From contig NZ_JAIVFL010000001.1 in NCBI RefSeq assembly GCF_022760805.1, forward strand, positions 2,604,001 to 2,668,000: a stretch of DNA of 64,000 nucleotides. The letters are read 5' to 3'. Shown here in pieces: positions 9,274 to 17,619 of this stretch (position 1 is its first letter; every line of letters starts with the position of its first letter). The stretch comes from Candidatus Mycolicibacterium alkanivorans (GTDB taxonomy: Bacteria > Actinomycetota > Actinomycetes > Mycobacteriales > Mycobacteriaceae). Under the pieces are notes generated by a model. The model was given only the letters and a program-made list of their open reading frames with translations. It did not search any database and was not told where the DNA came from. Made by a program: the position numbers and the translations under genes.

Positions 9274-9327
9274 CCCGGCACTCAGCCCGGATCCGTCCAA
9301 GCATTCACCCGAATGGAAGGCTTCGCC

Positions 9328-9855
9328 ATGAACACTCGTCGCCTCGGCGGGCTCACCGCCGCGCTCTTCTCGTCAGCTTTGACCTTCGGTGCCGGCCTGG
9401 CAGTGGCGGACCCCGGTGACTACACCGCGTTGATCATCGACCCCAACGTGGTCACCGACTCGCAGGCGTACACCGCGACACCGCCGACGCTCAACCCTGG
9501 TGGCCAGCCGGGGGCCAGGACGGTATTCACCCACCGCGACGGCCGCACGATCACCGACACGGTCTGGGTGTTGACCGATCCGGCCGCCGCCAGCAGCGCC
9601 ATCAACCAGGCGCAGGGCAACCTCGCCATCGCCAACCAGAAACTGGTGTCGGCACCCGTCGGCTCCGGCGGCCAACTGATCAGCGGCACATCACCGGATG
9701 GAACGCGGTCGTTGAGCGTCCTGTATTTCACCGAGGGCAATGCGGCATCGACAATCGAATTCGCCGGTCCGTCCGCCGACCCGGCACCCTCGGACCTGGT
9801 GATCGAAATGGGCCAGAAACAGGATGCGCTGATCAAGAGTCGACTCGGCGCGTAG
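9328..9855 (+). CDS. Secreted hypothetical protein (beta-rich, LpqN-like size)
   Basis: A 175-residue exported protein. I start at 9328, where GGAAGG lies seven bases upstream, instead of the in-frame ATG at 9313. Signal peptide to about residue 27 (ends LAVADPG). The mature part alternates short beta-like segments (TVFTHRDGRTITDTVWVL, RSLSVLYFTEG) with a helix rich in Ala/Asn/Gln. It follows the 9043 gene by 54 bases on the same strand, so the two may be cotranscribed. No catalytic motif seen. Confidence 0.68.
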   Translation: MNTRRLGGLTAALFSSALTFGAGLAVADPGDYTALIIDPNVVTDSQAYTATPPTLNPGGQPGARTVFTHRDGRTITDTVWVLTDPAAASSAINQAQGNLAIANQKLVSAPVGSGGQLISGTSPDGTRSLSVLYFTEGNAASTIEFAGPSADPAPSDLVIEMGQKQDALIKSRLGA

Positions 9856-9935
9856 CCGGCGATCATCCGGTCGGCAGGTGCCGAGGCCGCCACCGCCACG
9901 ACATCGCGGCTGCGACGAGCGAAATCAGTTTACTG

Positions 9936-10850
9936 TCAATCCTTTTCGTCACGGTCCCAGATGTCGAGCATGCTATTCAGAATGTCTTCGGCCCGGCCGA
10001 GTCCGGCGAAGTGGCTCTCACCGGGCAGGTGGTAGAGTTCGGCGTCGGGCAACCCGTCGACCACGTGCCGGCCGTGGGCGAACGGCACGATGTGGTCGCG
10101 GTCGCCGTGCCACCACCGGATCGGGACCTTCACCTCGTCGAGCCGGAATCCCCAGTCCCGGGCGAAGACGACGATGTCGGCGAACGGTGCCGCCAGCTGC
10201 TTGCGGCTGCCGTTGAGCAGGTCGTCGAGGAACATCGCTTTGAACTCCGGACGGACCAGCATCTTGCGGTCGGCCTCCGGGGAGATCCCGGCGTAGAGGT
10301 ACAGCGCCGGCCCGGCCACCGGCCGGATCAGCCGGATTATGGTGCTGGCGGCCAGCCGGATCGGACCGCCCGCGACCTCGATCAGCGGGGCGACGACCGT
10401 CCCGAGCCCCATCAGCCCACCGCCGATCGCATCCGGCCCTACCGTCGGCGCCACGCCACCGAGCACACCGGCAGCCACCACCCGCTCGGGCATCGCGGCG
10501 GCGCATGCCAGGGCGTACGGCCCACCGCCGGACAGCCCCACGACCGCCATCTTCTCGACACCGAGTGTGTCGGCGATGGTGCTCAGATCGCCGGCGAAGG
10601 CCAGCACGTTGTCGTACTGGAACGGGGTCGACGAACCGATTCCGGGGCGGTCGATGCCGATCAGCCGGATGCTGCGTAGCTCGGCGAAGACCCGCGCCTC
10701 CATCGGGATCTGGCGCCGCGCGCCCGGCGTTCCGTGCAGCCAGAAGACGGCCCGGCCCGCAGGATCGCCGAATTCTGCGAAGCCGATCTGGCGGTCCTCG
10801 CCGACAGCGATGTTGCCCTCAAGCTTGGGGCGGGCGACGGAGAGGGCCAT
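9936..10850 (-). CDS. Alpha/beta hydrolase
   Basis: A 304-residue alpha/beta-hydrolase fold enzyme with the oxyanion HGTPG motif (about residue 40), the nucleophile elbow GLSGGGP with Ser, the acid Asp in HGDRDHIV and the His in GESHFAG. This layout fits lipases, esterases and related hydrolases; substrate unknown. The ATG at 10850 gives the normal N-terminus. It lies 67 bases downstream of the amidase gene on the same strand and may be cotranscribed with it. Confidence 0.85.
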   Translation of the reverse strand: MALSVARPKLEGNIAVGEDRQIGFAEFGDPAGRAVFWLHGTPGARRQIPMEARVFAELRSIRLIGIDRPGIGSSTPFQYDNVLAFAGDLSTIADTLGVEKMAVVGLSGGGPYALACAAAMPERVVAAGVLGGVAPTVGPDAIGGGLMGLGTVVAPLIEVAGGPIRLAASTIIRLIRPVAGPALYLYAGISPEADRKMLVRPEFKAMFLDDLLNGSRKQLAAPFADIVVFARDWGFRLDEVKVPIRWWHGDRDHIVPFAHGRHVVDGLPDAELYHLPGESHFAGLGRAEDILNSMLDIWDRDEKD

Positions 10851-10917
10851 GGGCCCAGTGTCCCACGCGCCACATGCGGCGCCCGCGGGTTCCGCCAACG
10901 GCGAAGCGGCCACCGGG

Positions 10918-12378
10918 CTATCGACCTACCCACCCCGCTGGCCGACGCGCTGACCAGGGCAGTTCCTGCTCGAGCGCGGCGGCGAGCTGCAGCAGAACCG
11001 TTTCCTCGGGCGCCATCAACTGCACGCCGATCGGCAGCCCGTCGGCATTGACCGCCAGCGGTAGCGAGATGGCCGCCCATCCGGTCACGTTGCCCAGAGA
11101 TGTCCATCCGGTGTGCGCGAACTCGACGTCGAAGAAGGCCCGGGTGGTGCCCTGCGGTTGGTCCAGCACGCCATAGGACGGCGGCGGGCTCACCAGTGTC
11201 GGAGCCAGGAACACGTCGTGGTTCGCCATACCTGCGGCGAAGCTGCGGGTCTGGGAATGAACGGTGCCGATGGCGTCGGCGTAGGCCACGCCGGTGGTGG
11301 TGAAACCCTCCCGGATCATCACCCAGGTGCTGGGCTCGAACTCGTCCTCGCGTGGGTCGCGGCCCAGGTGCGCGCGGGCGAAGCTGTAGAGCCGCACGTT
11401 GCTGACGTTGTGCAGGACGGCGATCGCATCGGCCACTGCGTCGGCATCGAATGACGGCGCGCCCGTTTCCAGCCGGTGCCCGAGGCCTTCGAACACCCGC
11501 GCCGCCGATTCGACAGCGTCGACGACGCCCGGGTCGGTATCGGGTGCCGGGAACGGGGAGCAGGTCGACACCAGGATGCGCTGAGGTTTCGGTGCCTGCC
11601 GAATGGCTTGCAGGAACGGCTGACTCGGCGGTGTTGCGTTGTACGGATCGCCGGGAGCCGATCCCGTCACCGCGTCGAGCAGGGCGGCGCTGTCACGAAC
11701 GGTCCTCGTCAGCGCATGTTCGACGGCCAGGCCCTCGAGCAGATGGCCGTCCGGCGCGAACGAGGTGCGGGCGCGGCGCGGTTTGAGCCCGACCAGTCCG
11801 CAACACGCCGCGGGCACCCGAATCGATCCCGTCCCGTCCCCGCCGGAGGCGGCGGGCACCACGCCCGCGGCCACCGCCGCCGCCGACCCGCCCGAGGAGC
11901 CTCCAGGGGTGATCAACGGCGACCACGGGTTGACGGTGCGACCGAACAGCGACGGCTCGGTGGTGCAGTGGTTGCCCCACTCCGGGGTGTTGGTTTTGCC
12001 GAACACGACCAGCCCGGCGTCGAGGTAGCAATCGACGATCCAGGCGTTGTGCTGCGCCACGTGGGTGCGAAGCGCGCGCGAACCCATCGCCTCCGGCGCA
12101 CCGGCCAGCGAGGCACCAAGATCCTTGAGCAGGAACGGAACTGCGGCCAGCGGGCCGGCCGAGCCTGCCCGCACAACGCCGGAGGCGTCGATGGCGGCGG
12201 CCCGCTCACGGCCGCGATCGAATAGGTCGGTGATGACGGCATTGAGTCCGCGGGCGGCTTCCAGCCGCAGGATCGCCGCTTCCAGCAGCTCGGTGGCCGA
12301 CAGCTCGCCGGCAGCGGCCAGCTCGGCTTGTCCTATCGCGTCGGTGTCGGCGAGTTCAGCGGCCAGCGTCGCATCCAT
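10918..12378 (-). CDS. Amidase-signature family hydrolase
   Basis: A 486-residue amidase. The Ser-cisSer-Lys triad is visible: Lys in PFLLKD, the cis-Ser in PGGSSGGSAAAVA, and the nucleophile Ser in GTGSIRVPA, with the family motif CGLVGLKPRR after it. These enzymes hydrolyse carboxamides in the cytoplasm. The start at 12378 (MDATLAAEL) fits the family; 12 more codons are open upstream. It heads a two-gene set with the alpha/beta hydrolase downstream. Confidence 0.88.
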   Translation of the reverse strand: MDATLAAELADTDAIGQAELAAAGELSATELLEAAILRLEAARGLNAVITDLFDRGRERAAAIDASGVVRAGSAGPLAAVPFLLKDLGASLAGAPEAMGSRALRTHVAQHNAWIVDCYLDAGLVVFGKTNTPEWGNHCTTEPSLFGRTVNPWSPLITPGGSSGGSAAAVAAGVVPAASGGDGTGSIRVPAACCGLVGLKPRRARTSFAPDGHLLEGLAVEHALTRTVRDSAALLDAVTGSAPGDPYNATPPSQPFLQAIRQAPKPQRILVSTCSPFPAPDTDPGVVDAVESAARVFEGLGHRLETGAPSFDADAVADAIAVLHNVSNVRLYSFARAHLGRDPREDEFEPSTWVMIREGFTTTGVAYADAIGTVHSQTRSFAAGMANHDVFLAPTLVSPPPSYGVLDQPQGTTRAFFDVEFAHTGWTSLGNVTGWAAISLPLAVNADGLPIGVQLMAPEETVLLQLAAALEQELPWSARRPAGWVGR

Positions 12379-12905
12379 TGCACGGATCTTCGCCGCCCCG
12401 GCCGGGGGTGGCAACCCGGGTGCGGCGCTAGTTGCCGCCCGGCGAGCGCCCCCCGGTGCGTCACCGACAGCGGGAGGCGAAACAACAGGTCAGGCCCACT
12501 TTTCTGGTGATTCCCTGTGCAGCGGCTGGGGGCACGCTGACAGCCGGGCCACCACGTCCGATATCGAGTTGTGGCCGGCCGGCACACCGGTCGCCACCTG
12601 TACGTCAGCGCGGGTTCGCCGAGATGCGGTTCACTGGTGACATGGCACCAACACGTCGGCACCGAGCACGCCGGCTGCGCGATCCGCTGTCGGTGGGTTT
12701 CGAGGCGCATCGCGGGCTGCTGATCCTGCGCCTGCGCTGGCATGAGCGCTCCGCCCGGCGCGCCGCCGCCTCAGATGGCGGTCTTGTTGACTCTCCGCCG
12801 GTGTGACGACGGCGTCTCACCACAGAACTTAAGCCCGACGGCGAGAGTTCTGCGTAGGCTCGGGAGGCACCGCTTTCGGCCGACTTCGAACCAACGGAGG
12901 ATCTC
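12379..12905. other. Gene-free stretch between the amidase and mop
   Basis: About 530 bases with several GC-driven open frames but none with a ribosome site and a family I recognise. A forward frame from the ATG at 12642 (MAPTRRHRARRLRDPLSVGF...) is open for 54 codons but too basic and featureless to call. The promoters of both flanking divergent genes must lie here. Confidence 0.4.
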
Positions 12906-13118
12906 ATGCGTTTGTCGACCCGCAATCAACTCAAAGGCACCATCGTCGAGGTTCAGCTCGGTGCGGTGATGGCGACGGTGAAGGTCCGCCTCGGCGGCGG
13001 CGATCAGGTGGTGACCGCCTCGATCACCAAGGATGCCGCCGAGGAGCTCGGGCTGGCCGAAGGCCAGCCGGCGACGGTGCTGGTCAAGTCGACCGAGGTG
13101 ATGATCGGAGTCGAGTAG
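12906..13118 (+). CDS. Mop-type molybdopterin/molybdate-binding protein (TOBE domain)
   Basis: A 70-residue molbindin made of a single TOBE/Mop fold: MRLSTRNQLKGTIVEVQLG, then the ITKDAAEELGLAEGQPA turn and VLVKSTEVMIGV end, all typical of the family. It binds molybdate oxyanions in the cytoplasm as an oligomer and buffers molybdenum for cofactor synthesis. GGAGG lies six bases upstream of the ATG. A stub of an excisionase-type HTH, the sort often fused to Mop domains, lies 3 kb away at 15950. Confidence 0.88.
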   Translation: MRLSTRNQLKGTIVEVQLGAVMATVKVRLGGGDQVVTASITKDAAEELGLAEGQPATVLVKSTEVMIGVE

Positions 13119-13120
13119 CC

Positions 13121-13360
13121 ATGGCGACCACGCGCTCCGAGCGGTTCGACGCCGACACCAAAACTGTTGCGCAGGAGGATGTTCCGATCCCGCGCCGGGC
13201 GAGGGTGAAGTCCTGGTCAAGGTGGCGTTCAGTGGCATCTGCCATTCCGACCTGAGCCTGATCAACGGCACCTTCCCCGCTCAGCGCCCGGTGGTCACCC
13301 AGGGCCACGAAGCTTCCGGGACCATCGCCAAGCTCGGCCTCGGGGTCAGCGGGTGGTCCG
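13121..13360 (+). pseudogene. N-terminal remnant of a zinc-dependent alcohol dehydrogenase
   Basis: Starting with ATG three bases after the mop stop, the first 24 codons read MATTRSERFDADTKTVAQED and VPIP; the match then continues one frame over: GEGEVLVKVAFSGICHSDLS, then TQGHEASGTIAKLGLGVSGW. This is the start of an MDR alcohol dehydrogenase, including the catalytic zinc Cys and His (GICHSD, GHEASG). A one-base frameshift near 13195-13200 and loss of everything after about residue 80 make it a dead gene. Confidence 0.8.
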
Positions 13361-13441
13361 AGCGGGTCCGGGCGACGCTGCGCCGTGCGCTCGACGGCGC
13401 GCCGCCAACACTATTCCGCGCTGAATCCCGTCGCCGGACAG

Positions 13442-14569
13442 TCAGATCAGTGACTCGGGCAGATCATCATCGTCGTCGTCGGAGATGCTGAGGTCGGGGT
13501 CGGTGACGAAACGGACCTGATTGCCCCCGGCCCGCCGCGCCTCGTGCATCGCCGTGGTCGCCAGCGCGACGATCTCGTCGAGCACCCCGTGGGGGGGATG
13601 CTCGGTCAACGGACGCAGCGGCGTGCTCACCACCCCGATGCTCACCGTCATCCCGTTCGGCGTGGTCGCGATCGAGCCACGGGCCCGCTCGACCAGGGGT
13701 GAGGGGTCGGGGCCGGTGAACGTGTCGGCGATGAGGAATTCCGCCTCGCCCACATGGGCCAGGATCGCGTCGCGGCGAACGGTCTCACGCAGGGCCTGCC
13801 CGGCCGAGACGCGCGCACGGTCGCCCCCGCGATTGCCGAGCATGCTCACCATGGCCGCGAAGCTGTCGATGTTGACCACCGCGATCACGAAGTAACGGTC
13901 GTCGGTCCGGTTGCGCGCGCCGAGCAGGGTGGCCGCCTGCTCGTAGAACGAGTCGCGGTTGAACAGCCCGGTCAGTGGCTCGACTCCGTCGGGCCAGGCG
14001 TCGGTGCCGGTCAACTCGACCACCACCCGGCGCGAGAACGCGGCGAAGACGTACAGCAGGGTGTTGAGCACCACCGCGATCAAGCCGAGGGCAATATCGT
14101 GTGCGGCGATACGCACCGCGAGAAACACCGTCGTCGCCAGCCCCGTGGCCATGATGAGCGCCGTCAGCCGCAGGGCGTGGAACAGCGAGGTGTAGCCGAT
14201 GACGAACGTCAGCGCCGTCGCCCCGAGTACCCCCTGCAGCGGATCCTTGGGGATCACGGAGCCAACGACGATGGCCACGGTCACGACGAACACCTGGATG
14301 ATGGATTCGCGGCGCGTCGGCCAGCGGCGCCGAAGCCAGCTCAACCCGCTGACCAGTGCCAGAGCCGACGCCACCGCCCAGATCAACCGGCCCATGGGCA
14401 GCTGGGAGGCTGCGGAACTGAACGTGGCCAGCGCGGCCAGAAACCCCAGGCCGAAGCTGATCGCCGCGATCACCCTAGAGGTCAGGGTCTGCGCACCACG
14501 GGCGGCGAGCATGGCGGTGAGGCGGTAATAGTGATCGGGGCTGCGGCCGTTGAACCCCAACCTCATCAT
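13442..14569 (-). CDS. Membrane protein with a degenerate GGDEF domain
   Basis: A 375-residue protein with about six hydrophobic helices in residues 30-180, then a diguanylate-cyclase-like domain (PLTGLFNRDSFYEQAATLLG to the end). The signature GGDEF loop is replaced by GEAEF (HVGEAEFLIAD), so it should not make c-di-GMP; it might bind a nucleotide or act as a sensor. The tail ends with a run of Asp. The start at 14569 (ATGATG) has GAGGGG five bases upstream. A 19-base tandem repeat lies in its promoter region. Confidence 0.82.
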   Translation of the reverse strand: MMRLGFNGRSPDHYYRLTAMLAARGAQTLTSRVIAAISFGLGFLAALATFSSAASQLPMGRLIWAVASALALVSGLSWLRRRWPTRRESIIQVFVVTVAIVVGSVIPKDPLQGVLGATALTFVIGYTSLFHALRLTALIMATGLATTVFLAVRIAAHDIALGLIAVVLNTLLYVFAAFSRRVVVELTGTDAWPDGVEPLTGLFNRDSFYEQAATLLGARNRTDDRYFVIAVVNIDSFAAMVSMLGNRGGDRARVSAGQALRETVRRDAILAHVGEAEFLIADTFTGPDPSPLVERARGSIATTPNGMTVSIGVVSTPLRPLTEHPPHGVLDEIVALATTAMHEARRAGGNQVRFVTDPDLSISDDDDDDLPESLI

Positions 14570-14600
14570 TGGTTCCCCTCAGTCATCACGCTGACTGCTC

Positions 14601-14638
14601 GGTGTGCCCAGCAATCCCCGGTGTGCCCAGCAATCCCC
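14601..14638. repeat. 19-base perfect tandem repeat upstream of the GGDEF gene
   Basis: The unit ggtgtgcccagcaatcccc is present twice in a row, 32 bases before the start codon of the GGDEF gene. A duplication here changes promoter spacing or doubles a binding site. Confidence 0.9.
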
Positions 14639-14671
14639 GAACACCCCGTCCGCCATAGCCGGGACCCGAGC

Positions 14672-15103
14672 CTAGCGAACACCACCGACACTGGCCAGCT
14701 TGTGCACCGAGACGGCGTAATCGCCGCCCTCGAACGGTTCATGGTCCCACGTCGCCCACCGCGCCGCGAGCTGCAGACCGGTGGCGACGGCCAGCCCGTC
14801 GTAGCGCTCGAGCGTCAGGCGGTCGGCTCGCATACTGAAGCCGGCGACCAGCAGACCGCCCGCGGTCAGCCGGCCGGCCAGTGCGGCCAACGTCCTGGCC
14901 TCGGTGCCCGGCTCCAGGAAGATCATCACGTTGCCGGCCAGCACAACGACGTCGAAGGGCCCGGGCACAGCCGACCCCAACTCCGCCAGGTCGGCTTCGA
15001 TCCAGGACAGCTCGGGCGCCTTGGACGTCGCCGCCGCCTGCATGCGCCAGCGCGCGTCGTAGTCATCACCGCGCGGTGCCTCGGATTACTGCCACCGGGT
15101 CAT
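14672..15103 (-). pseudogene. SAM-dependent methyltransferase, nonsense codon plus internal deletion
   Basis: From the ATG at 15103 the frame reads MTRWQ, a TAA stop, then SEAPRGDDYDARWR and runs straight into AAATSKAPELSWIEADLAEL and onwards to a normal methyltransferase C-terminus (GPFDVVVLAGNVMIFLEPG). The N-terminus is that of a mycobacterial class I methyltransferase, but the segment with the SAM-binding glycine loop (motif I) is missing. The early stop and the deletion both point to a dead gene. The tail could be made from the ATG at 15043 (123 residues) but would lack the cofactor site. Confidence 0.75.
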
Positions 15104-15137
15104 GCCCTTCATCGTGGCAGAACTCCGCCCGGGCGGG

Positions 15138-15884
15138 TCAGGCCGAAACGACGACGGTCAGCTCGTTGCCGCTGCGCTCGACTTTCATCCCGGCCCGGCG
15201 GGCAACGGCGGCGACAGCCGCCGCGTCCCCGGCCTCGGATCTGGTCGTGGCCAGTGCGCGGGCGAGCCGCCCCTTGTGCGCCTTGTTGAAGTGGGTGACC
15301 ACGGTGCGCCTGCCGTCGGGGTGCTCGGCCAGAACGTCGACGCGGACCGCGTCGGGCACCTTGCCGAGCGCGGCGTAGGACCCCGAACGCAGGTCGACCA
15401 CCAGGTCGCGACCGGCCAGTTCGGCCAGCACCGGCTCGAGCACCGGACGCCACCGGGTGGCCAGGCCCGGTCGGCCGGGCAGCTTCGAGGTCGCCGACAG
15501 CCGGTAGGCGGGTATCCGGTCGTCGGCGCGCAGCAGGCCGAACAGGGCCGAGGAGACGAACAGCCGGGCCCGGGCCCGGGCTGCCTCCACATCGTGCAAC
15601 GAGTCGACGTCCAACGCGTCGAAGAGGACACCGGTGTAGCGCTGGATGGCTGGCAGCGTCGCAGCGGTACGCAACGCGGCGTTGCGGTCGATCTCGGCGT
15701 CCTGCGACGGCGAGAGACCCAGAGCGCGCCGACTGGCCTCCCGGTCGCCGGCCAGCGCGACCAACTCGTCGACCAGCGCCGCGCGCAGCCCGCCGAGCTC
15801 CGGACTGCCCAGCGAGTCGAGCAGCAGCGGCGGCCCGTCACCGCCGGGGCGTTTGGTCTCCGACGGCGGCAGCAGCACGATCAC
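15138..15884 (-). CDS. yaaA: YaaA-family peroxide stress protein
   Basis: A 248-residue YaaA/DUF328 protein. It begins VIVLLPPSETKRPGG, the standard family start, and has the FNKAHKGRLARAL motif near the end. In E. coli YaaA lowers free iron under peroxide stress and binds DNA. The GTG at 15884 gives the family N-terminus; the frame is open further upstream only because it reads through an unrelated HTH stub. Confidence 0.88.
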   Translation of the reverse strand: MIVLLPPSETKRPGGDGPPLLLDSLGSPELGGLRAALVDELVALAGDREASRRALGLSPSQDAEIDRNAALRTAATLPAIQRYTGVLFDALDVDSLHDVEAARARARLFVSSALFGLLRADDRIPAYRLSATSKLPGRPGLATRWRPVLEPVLAELAGRDLVVDLRSGSYAALGKVPDAVRVDVLAEHPDGRRTVVTHFNKAHKGRLARALATTRSEAGDAAAVAAVARRAGMKVERSGNELTVVVSA

Positions 15885-15949
15885 GACGCATGACGTTAAC
15901 GGGGCCGAAAATCGGGCATTCACACACCACCGGGCGGCCGCCGCGGCGA

Positions 15950-16025
15950 ACCGGTTGCGCCGGCGGACCGTGTCGTCGCTGACCCCGAGCAGCTCGGCTG
16001 CCTCACGGATACGGATGATCGGCAC
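15950..16025 (-). pseudogene. Excisionase-type HTH stub (start of a molybdopterin regulator)
   Basis: The codons from ATG at 16025 read MPIIRIREAAELLGVSDDTV followed by RRR. This is the MerR/excisionase-like helix-turn-helix that opens HTH-Mop proteins in actinobacteria. It loses similarity right after the recognition helix and fuses by chance in frame to the region before yaaA. It is probably a truncated remnant. Confidence 0.6.
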
Positions 16026-16339
16026 CCGCCAAGCCGGCTCCGTTGCCCATTCCCCTTGCTGGACATAGCTATACGGCCATGGCGGTGCCCGGCAGTGAGC
16101 TCGAGGCCGACCCTTTCGCCTTGCTGGCCGACGGCGTGCCCGGTGCCCGCGCCGACATGGGCAACTACACGCTGGTGGTCGCCGGCGCTGACAATGTGGG
16201 CGGTGGACCCGGGTTCATCATGCTGGCCGACCGTGCCGACGGTGAGACCGGTGACTTCGCAGGGGGCGAGCAGTTGCAGGACCACGACTTCTGTCCGGCG
16301 CAGCTACCGGCGACGAACTCCACCGCACAGCAGGCGGCC
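16026..16339. other. Gene-free stretch of about 310 bases
   Basis: No reliable gene. A long forward frame crosses it but continues across two well-supported reverse genes, so its openness is due to GC bias. No hairpin or repeat stood out. Confidence 0.4.
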
Positions 16340-16810
16340 TCAGGATGGAGGCAGCTGACCGTTTCCGGACTGACCGGCCAGCCCGTTGAGGACGTCGAGG
16401 TAGTGGCGCAGCTGCAGCTGGGACAGCCACGGCGGGGTGTCACCCGGCGGGGGAGCGTCGGTGAGGTGCCACGGCTGGCAGCCGTTGGTCTTGAAGGCCG
16501 TGTCGGTGGGGTCGATCCAGACGACCTGCGGCTTGGCGCTCATCGCGTTGTCCAGTGTGGTCTTGCCGTCGTCGCCACCGACGCGCTTCCAGTAGCACTT
16601 GTCGCCCTCGACCGGTCCGGCCGAGACGTAGGTTCCCGCCACGATGTCGGTGCCGATCGCATAGGTGCCCGCCTGGTCCATCGCGGTCCGCGGCATGACC
16701 GGCGGTGCGGGGGCCGGGGTGCTCGGATCAGCGGATGCGACACCCGCAGCCAGCACCAGGAACCCGGCGGCCAGGGCCGCGGCGACGACCATGTTGTTCG
16801 ATCGGACCAC
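16340..16810 (-). CDS. Secreted hypothetical protein
   Basis: A 156-residue exported protein: signal peptide to about residue 28 (hydrophobic VVAAALAAGFLVLAAGVASA), a Pro-rich linker, then a compact domain with GTYAIGTDIVAGTYVSAGP, CYWKRVGG and a second Cys in TNGCQPWHL. The repeated G-T-Y-x-I/V pattern is typical of small beta-sandwich exported actinobacterial proteins. Role unknown; cell envelope location inferred. Confidence 0.72.
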   Translation of the reverse strand: MVRSNNMVVAAALAAGFLVLAAGVASADPSTPAPAPPVMPRTAMDQAGTYAIGTDIVAGTYVSAGPVEGDKCYWKRVGGDDGKTTLDNAMSAKPQVVWIDPTDTAFKTNGCQPWHLTDAPPPGDTPPWLSQLQLRHYLDVLNGLAGQSGNGQLPPS

Positions 16811-16849
16811 GACAACAGGGTACGCGGGCCCGCGATGGAGCCGATCCGG

Positions 16850-17284
16850 CTAGGCGGTCTTGCTCAGCAATGGCAGCAGGAACCGGCGGCGGTTGAGGAT
16901 GGCGTCGTCGAACTCGTGCTCCGCCTCGGCCACCGAGCCGACGATGGGGAACAGCACGTCGTTGTTGCGGGCGCGCAGCCGATGCATCACGACGTCACTG
17001 CCGACAACGGCCCAGTCCACACCGGCGGCGTTGCACCGCTCGTCGATCTCGGCAAGCAACCGGACGGACTGCGGGGTGAACGAACTCACACCACTGAGGT
17101 CCAGGACGAACGGCTTGTCGTTGAGGACGAATCGGTTGACGCATTCGGCGACCAGGTCGACGTTCGAGGCGTCGATGCGACCGCCGATGGCGACCACGGT
17201 CGCCGCATGCCGGAAATGAGCACGAACGTGTGCGCCCTTGTGGTCAACAGCAGGGTTGCCGTAGCGCGAGGTGAAACTCGTCAT
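16850..17284 (-). CDS. STAS-domain protein (anti-sigma-factor-antagonist type)
   Basis: A 144-residue protein with a STAS fold from residue 25 to 110: the strand VVAIGGRIDASNVDLVAECV and the loop VLDLSGVSSFTPQSVRLLAE, where antagonists carry the regulatory Ser that a sigma-regulatory kinase phosphorylates (here DLSGVSSF). It may take part in a partner-switching sigma-factor circuit, but no kinase or sigma gene is adjacent. GAGG lies six bases before the ATG at 17284; upstream in-frame starts are weaker. Confidence 0.75.
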   Translation of the reverse strand: MTSFTSRYGNPAVDHKGAHVRAHFRHAATVVAIGGRIDASNVDLVAECVNRFVLNDKPFVLDLSGVSSFTPQSVRLLAEIDERCNAAGVDWAVVGSDVVMHRLRARNNDVLFPIVGSVAEAEHEFDDAILNRRRFLLPLLSKTA

Positions 17285-17619
17285 GTGCGGCCTCATTCCG
17301 GTCATAGTGTGCGTCGCGTGGCCCCTCGCGGTTGCCCCACCCTTGACTCGTAGGCTATGCCGCAAAGTTAAGGTCACCGGGAGCAGTGACTAAAAACCTG
17401 TTAAGAACGCATGTTTCACCGGAGACCCCCGCATCGAGCAACGTCGGCAGGAAATGCGACGCCGCTGACCTCTCGTTCAGCGCCGGAAGGACCCGATTGG
17501 TCAGCGGCTGCACCGATTTCCAGGCCACCTCGACCGGCATACCGTCCACCGGATCACGGTTTGGGCAGACCGGGCCCGTCGCGGGCCGTCGTGTCCGACC
17601 GCGCCGATACGGTGACGGC
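17285..17619. other. Divergent promoter region, no gene seen
   Basis: About 335 bases between the divergent STAS and nuclease genes. An open forward frame leads into the nuclease gene from 17386 but has no ribosome site and unlikely composition. No clear operator was found. Confidence 0.4.

Noticed and set aside
12642-12806. Possible small basic protein after the amidase promoter
   Set aside because: No ribosome site, very high Arg content, and no similarity to a family I know.
13754-15289. A 511-codon forward open frame
   Set aside because: It is the mirror of the GGDEF gene and the methyltransferase remnant; His/Arg/Gln-rich with no motif.
16043-17353. A 436-codon forward open frame
   Set aside because: It runs opposite to two well-supported genes (the secreted protein at 16340 and the STAS protein) and has no domain; open only because of GC bias.
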